A stretch of 8,110 nucleotides of DNA from Candidatus Cloacimonadota bacterium (GTDB lineage Bacteria > Cloacimonadota > Cloacimonadia > Cloacimonadales > Cloacimonadaceae), in the NCBI GenBank assembly GCA_027318525.1, contig DAHVPA010000080.1:1-8110 (forward strand), written 5' to 3'. Below the pieces are notes generated by a model that saw nothing but the letters and a program-made list of their open reading frames with translations, made no database searches and was not told the origin of the DNA. Shown one piece after another: positions 1 to 6,299 of the stretch. Both the position numbers and the translations under genes were made by a program. Numbering within the stretch: position 1 is the first letter of the stretch; each line of letters opens with the position of its first letter.

Positions 1-1457
1 ATCTTGTGGCTGTGAGACAGGGCTGGTTAAACAGTATAGTTACAACCGCTGTATTTGATTTCAATGCTTTTGCAGGGGGTGACGGCACAGAAGACAATCC
101 TTATCTGGTTGATAATGCACATCAGTTAAACAATGTCAGGTCATTTCTCCATGCCTGGTTTCTGCAAACCGGGAACATCGATCTGAATATCTATCCCTAT
201 AATCAAAACACCGGCTGGATTCCCATCGGCACAATATCTGCTCCTTTTCGCGGCCATTACAACGGTGATGGCTGGAAGATAGACAATTTATACATCAATA
301 CACTGGCTGGGGATGTCGGTCTGTTTGGATGCAGTTCCGACAATGCTGAGCTGAGAAATGTGGTTTTAACCAATGCAGACATAAATGTCGTCAATAATGA
401 CCCCTCTGAAACAGGAATTCTGGTTGCCTACGCTGTTAACTCGACAATTACCAAATGCAGTTCGAGCGGCAATGTGCATGGTGCTTTTAATACAGGCGGT
501 CTGATTGGCTATAGTTCCAGCACCACTGTCAGTGACTGTTACTCCACTGCCTCTGTGTTTGGCTCTGATTATGTGGGCGGGCTTATCGGGACCTTATATT
601 TTGCCACTGTGGAGAGATGCTACAGCACCGGACATGTTTCATGGTCGGGAGCTCCCCACGGTGGACTGATTGGAAGCAATTTGTATGGCTTCAGCACCGT
701 AGCAGGCAGTTACTGGGATGTGCAGACAAGCGGCATCAGCACCTCGGGAGGAGGAGAAGGCAGAACCACGGCTGAAATGACTTATCCCCATGCAGCCAAC
801 ACCTACATGGGCTGGAACTTCAGCTATGTATGGCAGACAGATGCCCTTCAGCAGAATTCCGGTTATCCTTTCCACAAGTTTGTGCACCAGGTTGCTTTTC
901 CCATTATCAGCTATACTCCTGTGATAAATGGTGAACCCGTAATCGTTACCATCACCTGCTCGACTCTGAATGCCATTATCAGGTATACCCTGGATGGAAG
1001 TATTCCAACAGAAACGTCGAATCTTTATCTGGAACCTGTTTGGGTGAGCCCCGATGATGACAGTCTGGTGGTCGTGAGAGCGGTCGGATTCAAGGATGGT
1101 TATCTTCCCAGTCCATATGCCAGTGCAGATATTAACTTTAGCACTATTATTCCGGAAGCTAATCAAGACCTGGTTGGGGCTGATAAGTTCAAATTACGTG
1201 CCTGTCCCAATCCATTTTCAGACCTGGCGGAAATAACCTTTTCACTTGCCAAAGCCGACAGGGTCAACCTACGCATCTACAACCAGAGGGGACAACTAGT
1301 CAAAGTCCTGACAGACGGCACTTATGGCAAAGGGGAAAATAAAGCTGTCTGGGATGGCACTGATAGTAATGGCAGACCTGTGTCTTCAGGCGTTTACTTC
1401 CTGCGCCTGCAGGGAGAAGGCATTTGCCAGACTGGAAAACTGCTTTTAATCAGGTAG
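1..1457 (+). CDS. Secreted GLUG-repeat protein with chitobiase-like module and C-terminal sorting domain (5' partial)
   Basis: The reading frame is open at the left edge. The first possible start is a GTG at position 6, with no visible ribosome site and no clear signal peptide, so the gene most likely begins upstream. Counting from that GTG, residues about 24-110 are the usual lead-in of GLUG proteins (GGDGTEDNPY, then GWIPIG and GLFG). Residues about 160-240 hold GLUG-type repeats with GGLIG at 164, 191 and 219 and C-Y-S-T turns at 178 and 205. Residues about 299-378 resemble the CHB_HEX_C chitobiase C-terminal fold (IRYTLDGSIPT). Residues about 391-483 match the FlgD-Ig / type-IX-like sorting module: PNPF, then WDGTDSNGRPVSSGVYFLRL, ending GKLLLIR. 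By family knowledge such modules direct export and surface attachment, and GLUG repeats form beta-structures often linked to adhesion. The ligand is unknown. Domain calls are from motif recognition only. Confidence 0.85.
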   Translation, partial: LVAVRQGWLNSIVTTAVFDFNAFAGGDGTEDNPYLVDNAHQLNNVRSFLHAWFLQTGNIDLNIYPYNQNTGWIPIGTISAPFRGHYNGDGWKIDNLYINTLAGDVGLFGCSSDNAELRNVVLTNADINVVNNDPSETGILVAYAVNSTITKCSSSGNVHGAFNTGGLIGYSSSTTVSDCYSTASVFGSDYVGGLIGTLYFATVERCYSTGHVSWSGAPHGGLIGSNLYGFSTVAGSYWDVQTSGISTSGGGEGRTTAEMTYPHAANTYMGWNFSYVWQTDALQQNSGYPFHKFVHQVAFPIISYTPVINGEPVIVTITCSTLNAIIRYTLDGSIPTETSNLYLEPVWVSPDDDSLVVVRAVGFKDGYLPSPYASADINFSTIIPEANQDLVGADKFKLRACPNPFSDLAEITFSLAKADRVNLRIYNQRGQLVKVLTDGTYGKGENKAVWDGTDSNGRPVSSGVYFLRLQGEGICQTGKLLLIR

Positions 1458-1475
1458 AATTGTCGCTATTATTGT

Positions 1476-1814
1476 ATGCTGATATTCTTGAGTCTGTATG
1501 CTCTGTTGACTTTGCTCAACCTGCTGGATGGCTACACCACCTGGCATGTGTTGAAGCCGGATAAATACCACAGGGAAGTCAATCCCCTGGCACGCTGGAT
1601 TTTCCGCAAGCTGGGTCTGATGAATGGCATAATCGTTGCCGAAACGCTCTGGATAAGCTTTTATACACTGCTGCTGGCATTTTTGGCAGGCTTCGGATTG
1701 TTGGTGCCACTCATCCTTTTGCTGCTTGGCATCGCTGTCTTCAGCTGGGTAGTCTGGGACGGCTTACGACTGATGCGTAAACAGAAAAACACCCCCCCCC
1801 CGATAAATCATTAA
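1476..1814 (+). CDS. Small integral membrane protein, DUF5658-like
   Basis: This is a 112-aa hydrophobic protein with three likely membrane segments, at about residues 2-22, 50-70 and 73-96. Near the N-terminus it has L-N-L-L-D-G-Y-T-T (N15, D18), and E34-V-N36-P37 follows the first segment. This arrangement of an N-x-x-D motif then E-x-N-P is what I recall of the DUF5658 membrane family, which has no assigned function. The ATG at 1476 is the only plausible start. It lies 18 nt after the stop of the GLUG gene and in the same frame as it, and no good ribosome site precedes it, so expression may depend on translation of the upstream gene. The basic tail R-K-Q-K is followed by T-P-P-P-I-N-H, encoded by a run of ten C. 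The length of that run fixes the last residues and the stop position. Family assignment is moderate; membrane location is firm. Confidence 0.8.
   Translation: MLIFLSLYALLTLLNLLDGYTTWHVLKPDKYHREVNPLARWIFRKLGLMNGIIVAETLWISFYTLLLAFLAGFGLLVPLILLLLGIAVFSWVVWDGLRLMRKQKNTPPPINH
1792..1801 (+). repeat. Homopolymer run of ten C inside the end of the membrane-protein gene
   Basis: Ten consecutive C lie in the last codons of the DUF5658-like gene (codons for T-P-P-P). As given, the frame ends at TAA 1812-1814. One C fewer would end the frame at once in TAA at 1804-1806. One C more, or two fewer, would extend it by about nine codons to a TGA at 1829-1831, overlapping the GTG start of the next gene as GTGA. 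Such tracts are prone to replication slippage and to sequencing error. Confidence 0.9.
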
Positions 1815-1817
1815 GGA
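1813..1817 (+). promoter_or_regulatory. Ribosome binding site deciding the GTG start of the acetyltransferase
   Basis: AAGGA lies 10 nt upstream of the GTG at 1828. It overlaps the TAA stop (1812-1814) of the membrane-protein gene. It supports GTG 1828 as the start, because no ATG near it would give the family's usual N-terminus. Confidence 0.55.
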
Positions 1818-1827
1818 AAATCTTGAA

Positions 1828-2466
1828 GTGAATCTGATTCTGCGCAGGGAAAGAACTGAGGTCTTCCACAGAGTGGAGGAACTCACCCGGGAAGCCTTCT
1901 GGAACGTGCATGAACCCGGCTGTAACGAACACTTTCTGGCTCATGTGCTGAGGGACTCGCTGGACTTTATAGCTGAATTGGACTATGTGGCTGAACTGGA
2001 TGGCAAGCCCGTCGGCAATATCATGTATGCCCGTTCTGTCATTCTGCAGCCTTCCGGTCTGCCTTATCCTGTCCTCACCTTCGGACCGGTCAGCGTGTTA
2101 CCATCCCTGCAGGGCAAAGGCATCGGCAGCGCGCTCATCACTCATACCCTGGAACTGGCACGGCAATTGGGACACGCTGTAGTCGTGATTTACGGCGATC
2201 CCGCCTATTATGCAAGGTTCGGTTTCCGCGCTGGGGAAGACTTTGGCATCCGCACCAAAGACGGGTGGTTCAATCCCGCCCTGCAGGCTCTGGAGCTGGT
2301 TCCCTTAGCGCTCAAAGGTATCAGCGGCAGCTTTGTCGAGGCAGATGTCTATAATCTTGATACCCAGGCAGCAGAACAATTTGACGCTGATTTCCCTCCC
2401 CGCACCAAAGAGGTTACCCCTTCCCAAAGCCGATACCTGGAACTGCTAAGCCAGTCGCACCGCTAA
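1828..2466 (+). CDS. GNAT family N-acetyltransferase (YhbS-like, COG3153 type)
   Basis: This 212-aa cytoplasmic protein has a clear GNAT core. The region L-T-F-G-P-V-S-V-L-P at 83-92 is the central strand, followed by the acetyl-CoA pyrophosphate loop Q95-G-K-G-I-G100 and helix. Y-G-D-P-A-Y-Y-A-R-F-G-F at 122-133 is the signature of the YhbS-like branch. The tail (about 150-212: ELVPLAL, GISG, VYNLD, FPPRTK, then TPSQSRYLELL) matches what I recall of a subgroup common in Firmicutes and gut or anaerobic bacteria, so full length is expected. These enzymes transfer an acetyl group from acetyl-CoA to an amine; the substrate of this one cannot be read from the sequence. It starts with GTG 13 nt after the membrane-protein stop and is probably co-transcribed with it. 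A shared role with that neighbour is not evident. Confidence 0.92.
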   Translation: MNLILRRERTEVFHRVEELTREAFWNVHEPGCNEHFLAHVLRDSLDFIAELDYVAELDGKPVGNIMYARSVILQPSGLPYPVLTFGPVSVLPSLQGKGIGSALITHTLELARQLGHAVVVIYGDPAYYARFGFRAGEDFGIRTKDGWFNPALQALELVPLALKGISGSFVEADVYNLDTQAAEQFDADFPPRTKEVTPSQSRYLELLSQSHR

Positions 2467-2467
2467 A

Positions 2468-2481
2468 TCTGTTTAAACAGA
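2468..2481. repeat. 14-bp perfect palindrome just after the acetyltransferase stop
   Basis: TCTGTTTAAACAGA is a perfect, gap-free palindrome starting one base after the TAA (2464-2466). As RNA it could form only a 5-bp stem with a TTAA loop and no T run follows, so it is not a typical intrinsic terminator. It has the symmetry of a dimeric protein-binding site, but no function can be assigned. Confidence 0.5.
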
Positions 2482-2636
2482 CAGCTCTGCATGGAGACGT
2501 TTTGTAAAGGAGCAGCTGCCATCTTTCCCCAATCCCCATGTCCTTTCGGATGTGACAACAAAGGGCAAGCAACACAGCGCCTTTCAGGTTCACCCTGCCG
2601 GACCATATGTAACACAATGTAGATGTTAATAACAGG
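2482..2636. other. Convergent intergenic gap with no recognised element
   Basis: Together with the palindrome, this forms the 170-nt gap between the converging acetyltransferase and SBBP-protein genes. I looked for a bidirectional terminator. Only short weak stems are visible (CAGG/CCTG near 2585-2597, TGTT/AACA near 2624-2634). The T6 run at 2641-2646 lies inside the coding end of the minus-strand gene and lacks a strong stem before it. No convincing gene, terminator or RNA is seen. Confidence 0.4.
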
Positions 2637-5600
2637 TCAGTTTTTTACCGCAATTACATAATAAAATCTGCAATTATTACCTGCAGCGGCTGAATAGTCA
2701 ATGTATTGGGGGGTGTTTGATTGCCCCAGATATTGATATGTCCCATCAGGGCTGTTACAGGAATAGACGCTGTAATAATCAGGACTGAGCGGAGCCCCAA
2801 AAGTGTTTTGGGTAACTGCATCCCAATTTAGATATACATCACCGGCAATTACATTAATATGCAGGTTTACCACAGGAACAGGCGGATAGAGCATATTCCC
2901 AATCGTAAAGACAGAATCTGACACGTCATAGACTTCACTGTTCGAAAAATTGCGTATTCTTATCAGGGCTTGAGAGGTCGGAATATTGGGTACTTCCCAG
3001 AAATACATACCCGTTGATGCCGCAATCTCGGTGCCCGTTATCTGGACCCAACTGCTTCCTGCGTTAATACTGTAGTCTATCAGAAGATGGGTAATATCGT
3101 CTATATTGGACCAGGTGATGATGCAAAAGTCCTCAATCAGCGCAAATTCTCCTCCGTTCGGTGTGAGAACTGTAATCCCGGGGCTGATGGTAAAGACTGC
3201 ATCGCTTTCGTCCCCGATTTGGGTAAAAGCGGTATCGGTAATCCTGACCTGGCAATTGGATGTGGCAACAGACGGAACTGTCCAATTGAAGCTATTTCCG
3301 GAAGCAGGTACACCCGGCGTTATTTCGGTCCAGCCTCCCGAAGGGGAGGTCCTGTATTCCAGCTTAACATTGCTTACGTTGTAATATGACCAGGTGATTT
3401 GTTTGAGAGAGCCAAATCCCCAAACCTCCGAACCGTTGGGAGAAAGAATCTGCAGTTTAGAGATTGTGAAGGGGGAAGCGCTTATTGCATAGTAGGCAGA
3501 ATTGCCGGCAGCGGTAATCCTGACCAGTCCGGTGGTGGTATTGATATCCGGAACTGTCCAGACAAAGCTGCCCACGTCGGAATTCACACCCGAAGCAATA
3601 GAATTATAGGAAGTTCCCCCGTTGGTGGAGTATTCAAGATTGAGCGTAGTAGATGGAACTTCCGAAGTCCAGGTGATTTCACAAGATTTACCCGCCTGCA
3701 GCTTGATTCCGGAAGCGGTGGGATAGCTAAGCTGCAGCGCTGCAATGCGGAATATGCCTGATACGCTGTTAAGGTTGGGGTCGGCGGAACCGCTCAGTCT
3801 GGCAAGGCAATTGGAGGATGAGGAAGAAGGCACGTTCCAGTTGTAATAATGCTGGTTACCTGATATGGAGCTTTGGGCAACAGTCCAGTCCAGACCACCG
3901 TTCAGGCTGTATTCAAAGTTGACCAGATTAAGAAAATCCGAATTCCAGGTCACCTGATATTGCGAACCTGCTGCTATGACTGCTCCAATCTGTGGAGTCT
4001 GGATTGCCAGTTTGCAAAGCGTGAATTTATAATCACTCCAGTCATATATTGCCGGGTTGCCGTAGCTGGAAAGCATAAGGTAGCAGGAGGTGGAAGGGGA
4101 ATCAGGCATCTGGATGGAATAAGGTGAGGCGGCAACTGCTATGTTTTCAGCCAGAAGCTGCCAGTCTGAACCTCCATTGATGCTGAGCCAGATATTCAGG
4201 TTTGTGATGCCGCTGTAGGTCCAGGACACATTATAGCTTTTACCGGTTTGCATGACAAGATTTGCTCCTTCAGGAGAAGCAAGTGTTACCCTGGGCGGAT
4301 TGGTGGTGGAAATGGTGAAAACTGCATCTGATATGTCCGAAACAGATGGATACTGGATGGAAACAACCTTGATGAGGCATTGGGATGAAAGAGTGGCTGG
4401 AACTGTTATGGCATAATAACCCTGCAGGACTGAGACGGGCGAGGAATTCAGGCTAGTCCAGTTACTGCCGTTGTCGGAAGAAGAAAACAGGTTGATGGTT
4501 CCGGACAGACCGGTTGAATGCCAGTAAATGGTTTTGGTGGTTGAAACGCGCCAGATTTCACCGCCGTTGGGTGCCAGAACCTGGAGGGAAAGCTTGCTGA
4601 GTTTTGCGACAAAGCCGTCCCACGAGCCATTGCTGGTGGCAGTTACAGAGCCGAATAGGGCATTCTGATAAATCTGCCCTGTAACAAACAAGTCGGAATT
4701 TTCATCAATAAAGATATCTCTGCCATATTCGCCATAATCAATGGCGGTCCCGCCGGCATTTTTAGCCCAGACCCAGTTGCCGCCGGAATCAAGCATGGCA
4801 ACGAAAACATCAGTGCTGTTGCCAGTCAGGTTTAAAGTTCCAAAAGTAGCGCTGGATTTGAAGGAACCGGTGACATAAACATTGGAATTGGCGTCAACTG
4901 CAATACCTGACCCATCTTCATAGTTAAGGCTGCCTGCTGATGCCGCCCATAACCAGTTTCCTGCGGAGTCCATTTTCGCGGCAAAAACATCAGAATTACC
5001 CAGAGATGTGATAGTAGCAGAGCCAAAAGTGGTTGTTCCCCAATGGTAACCGGTAACATAAAGATTGGAAGAAGTGTCTATGGTAATATCATAACAGTCT
5101 TCCACATAACTGCCTAAAGCCTGTCTTGCCCAGAGCCAGTTGCCGTTACTGTCCATTTTGGCAACGAAAACCTCCTGGTAGACTCCGGAAAGAGTATTGG
5201 TTCCAAATGTTGCGTTGGCGTAGAAAGAACCAGCAACATAGAGATTACCAACGGTATCTATAGCAATCCCTTTGCCGTTGTCTTCACTGGAGCCACCACC
5301 TCTGGTAGCCCAGAGCCAATTGCCATTGTTATCAAGCTTGGCAACGAACACATCTGATGCGCCATAACTGGATAAATTTATACTTGCTCCGAAAGAAGAC
5401 GTTCCACGGAAATAACCTGTGATAAAAATATTGGCAGACGCATCCAGCACAAGGCCCTGGCCATAGTCATATGCTCCTTCGGTTGAAGCACCGCCTGCTC
5501 TGTTGACCCAGACCCAGTTTCCGTTGGGATCAAGTTTGCCCACAAAAATATCGGAAAAACCGCTGCAGGTCAAGTTGATACTGCCAAAGCTGGCTAAGGA

Positions 5601-5960
5601 TTTAAAACCACCGGTAACATACACATTGTGGCTGGCATCAACTGCAATTTTCATTGCCAGATCTTCGTCAGAACCTCCAGCTTTGGTAGCCCAGAGCCAA
5701 TTGCCGGCAGTATCCATTTTTGCTATGAAGATGTCATCCCATCCGCTGCTGACAAGGCTGGTGTTCCCGAAGTTTGCTGTTCCGCGAAAAGAGCCGGCAA
5801 CATATATATTGCCTTCAGCATCTTTAGCGATGGTGTTGCAGTTGTCGGCGTTGGTTCCTCCGACTGCTTTTGCCATGGTCCAGTCATATACCTGACTGTG
5901 TAGAAAACCTGTGAGAAAAGATAAAAAACTAATGACAATCAATAAAAGAAAAGTCTTCAT
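2637..5960 (-). CDS. Large secreted SBBP beta-propeller / Ig-like repeat protein
   Basis: This 1107-aa protein starts at ATG 5958-5960 behind a strong GGAGG site and ends at TGA 2637-2639. Residues 1-22 are a signal peptide (M-K-T, long hydrophobic stretch, likely cut after L-H-S), so it is exported. Residues about 25-456 hold seven SBBP units of about 60 aa, each with N-x-Y-V-x-G-S-F, then D-V-F-V-A-K-x-D, then G-N-W-x-W-A. This is the beta-propeller repeat family. Residues about 458-1020 hold six Ig-like modules of about 92 aa, with starts resembling P-N-G-G-E-x-W at 464, 840 and 934, a central I-x-W strand and V-F-T-I-S ends. Residues about 1025-1107 form an FN3-like module ending F-Y-Y-V-I-A-V-K-N. 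No FlgD-Ig sorting tail, LPxTG or membrane anchor is seen. It is probably a cell-surface or secreted structural or binding protein; the ligand is unknown. It stands alone, convergent with the acetyltransferase and divergent from the helical-repeat gene. Confidence 0.93.
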   Translation of the reverse strand: MKTFLLLIVISFLSFLTGFLHSQVYDWTMAKAVGGTNADNCNTIAKDAEGNIYVAGSFRGTANFGNTSLVSSGWDDIFIAKMDTAGNWLWATKAGGSDEDLAMKIAVDASHNVYVTGGFKSLASFGSINLTCSGFSDIFVGKLDPNGNWVWVNRAGGASTEGAYDYGQGLVLDASANIFITGYFRGTSSFGASINLSSYGASDVFVAKLDNNGNWLWATRGGGSSEDNGKGIAIDTVGNLYVAGSFYANATFGTNTLSGVYQEVFVAKMDSNGNWLWARQALGSYVEDCYDITIDTSSNLYVTGYHWGTTTFGSATITSLGNSDVFAAKMDSAGNWLWAASAGSLNYEDGSGIAVDANSNVYVTGSFKSSATFGTLNLTGNSTDVFVAMLDSGGNWVWAKNAGGTAIDYGEYGRDIFIDENSDLFVTGQIYQNALFGSVTATSNGSWDGFVAKLSKLSLQVLAPNGGEIWRVSTTKTIYWHSTGLSGTINLFSSSDNGSNWTSLNSSPVSVLQGYYAITVPATLSSQCLIKVVSIQYPSVSDISDAVFTISTTNPPRVTLASPEGANLVMQTGKSYNVSWTYSGITNLNIWLSINGGSDWQLLAENIAVAASPYSIQMPDSPSTSCYLMLSSYGNPAIYDWSDYKFTLCKLAIQTPQIGAVIAAGSQYQVTWNSDFLNLVNFEYSLNGGLDWTVAQSSISGNQHYYNWNVPSSSSSNCLARLSGSADPNLNSVSGIFRIAALQLSYPTASGIKLQAGKSCEITWTSEVPSTTLNLEYSTNGGTSYNSIASGVNSDVGSFVWTVPDINTTTGLVRITAAGNSAYYAISASPFTISKLQILSPNGSEVWGFGSLKQITWSYYNVSNVKLEYRTSPSGGWTEITPGVPASGNSFNWTVPSVATSNCQVRITDTAFTQIGDESDAVFTISPGITVLTPNGGEFALIEDFCIITWSNIDDITHLLIDYSINAGSSWVQITGTEIAASTGMYFWEVPNIPTSQALIRIRNFSNSEVYDVSDSVFTIGNMLYPPVPVVNLHINVIAGDVYLNWDAVTQNTFGAPLSPDYYSVYSCNSPDGTYQYLGQSNTPQYIDYSAAAGNNCRFYYVIAVKN
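2895..4592 (-). repeat. Six tandem Ig-like modules of the 'PNGGE-W' type (protein-level repeat array)
   Basis: The modules span residues about 457-552, 557-650, 651-740, 741-834, 836-926 and 929-1020. Each has an opening L-x-x-x-x-P segment, an I-x-W or V-x-W strand, a S-x-[ND]-G-G-x-x-W turn, a [WY]-x-[VM]-P segment and a closing F-T-I or F-x-I strand. Modules 1, 5 and 6 keep the P-N-G-[GS]-E motif; modules 2-4 have lost it. This fits extracellular Ig-like stalk modules (Kre9/KNH-type or related); the exact family needs a profile search. Confidence 0.7.
4593..5888 (-). repeat. Seven tandem SBBP propeller units (protein-level repeat array)
   Basis: The units recur every 180-200 nt. The N-x-[YF]-[VI]-x-G strands start at residues 50, 111, 176, 238, 298, 359 and 422. 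The G-N-W-x-W motif is at 86, 147, 213, 273, 335 and 395. The repeats are well diverged in DNA, apart from short identical stretches such as a 22-nt match between 5303-5324 and 5684-5705 covering the G-N-W-L-W-A-T motif. They therefore look old rather than recently copied. Confidence 0.85.
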
Positions 5961-5964
5961 AAAA

Positions 5965-5969
5965 CCTCC
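5965..5969 (-). promoter_or_regulatory. Ribosome binding site of the SBBP protein gene
   Basis: On the minus strand GGAGG is followed by TTTT and then the ATG at 5960. This strong, slightly close site fixes the start, and the start in turn gives a well-formed signal peptide. Confidence 0.8.
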
Positions 5970-5992
5970 ACATCTCCATGAATTTGGATTTT

Positions 5993-6040
5993 GTTATGAT
6001 CAACCTTGGAAAACAGATGTAGGATGCTAAGTATCATAAC
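5993..6040. repeat. 8-bp inverted repeat in the leader of the SBBP protein gene
   Basis: GTTATGAT at 5993-6000 and ATCATAAC at 6033-6040 are perfect inverted copies 32 nt apart. They fall between the candidate promoter and the start codon of the minus-strand gene. They could form a stem in its leader or be a spaced operator, but chance is quite possible. Confidence 0.25.
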
Positions 6041-6085
6041 TCCTGCACCTGGAAATGATAATATTTCCTTAAGCTTAATAATTCA

Positions 6086-6108
6086 CTTTGCCTTATCAAG
6101 GCACAAAG
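6086..6108. repeat. Short inverted repeat in the divergent promoter region
   Basis: TGCCTT (6089-6094) and AAGGCA (6098-6103) are separated by ATC. With a two-base bulge the pairing extends alternatively to CTTTG (6086-6090) and CAAAG (6104-6108). It sits just downstream of the candidate minus-strand -10, where an operator or leader hairpin could lie. No regulator is known. Confidence 0.3.
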
Positions 6109-6113
6109 CATAT

Positions 6114-6140
6114 ATTTTATGATCTAGAACTTAATGTCAA
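6114..6140 (-). promoter_or_regulatory. Candidate sigma70-type promoter for the SBBP protein gene
   Basis: Minus-strand TTGACA (6135-6140) is a perfect -35 match. After a 15-nt spacer comes TAAAAT (6114-6119), five of six bases of the -10 consensus. The spacer is shorter than the ideal 17. Transcription would leave a leader of about 145 nt before the ATG at 5960. This is a pattern match only. Confidence 0.35.
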
Positions 6141-6219
6141 GATTTTTATTAGTATCTGAGCCGTTTATTTGTATGAGATTTTGACTATCGTAAAGGCAGG
6201 TTGGGGCTGATAATTCTGC

Positions 6220-6248
6220 TTGACAGTAAACGCTTAATGACAAAATAT
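6220..6248 (+). promoter_or_regulatory. Candidate promoter for the helical-repeat / greA genes
   Basis: TTGACA at 6220-6225 is a perfect -35 element 75 nt before the ATG at 6300. At the standard 17-nt spacing the -10 position reads AAATAT (6243-6248), only three of six matches. A better -10-like TATAAA at 6258-6263 has no good -35 at the right distance. The -35 is convincing, the -10 is not. Confidence 0.3.
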
Positions 6249-6286
6249 GCCAGTTAGTATAAAAGCTTGAATTGTGTGCAGATAGC

Positions 6287-6292
6287 AAGGAG
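6287..6292 (+). promoter_or_regulatory. Ribosome binding site that decides the start at 6300
   Basis: AAGGAG lies 7 nt before the ATG at 6300. An in-frame TTG at 6267 would add eleven residues but has no such site, and the AAGGAG would then lie inside the coding region. The ATG is therefore preferred. Confidence 0.75.
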
Positions 6293-6299
6293 AAACAGA

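Noticed and set aside
639..1166. A 175-codon minus-strand frame within the GLUG gene
   Set aside because: It lies opposite well-supported GLUG and chitobiase-like coding sequence and shows no family motif.
2414..2617. A 67-codon minus-strand frame across the convergent gap
   Set aside because: It overlaps the acetyltransferase end, shows no ribosome site or recognisable domain, and has an odd Cys/Arg-rich composition.
2624..2646. Possible intrinsic terminator near the T6 run before the end of the SBBP gene
   Set aside because: The only stem before the T run is a 4-bp AT-rich TGTT/AACA and the T run lies within coding sequence, so termination is not supported.
2895..5888. Repeated motifs in the large gene as a CRISPR array or DNA satellite
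   Set aside because: The periodicity is at the protein level with diverged DNA and a single long open frame. There are no short identical direct repeats with unique spacers.
6181..6214. A second promoter from TTGACT (6181-6186) to GATAAT (6209-6214)
   Set aside because: The spacer is 22 nt, too long for a sigma70-type promoter.
6267..6299. TTG at 6267 as the start of the helical-repeat protein
   Set aside because: The AAGGAG at 6287-6292 is ideally placed for ATG 6300. The TTG has no such site and the extra eleven residues are not domain-like.
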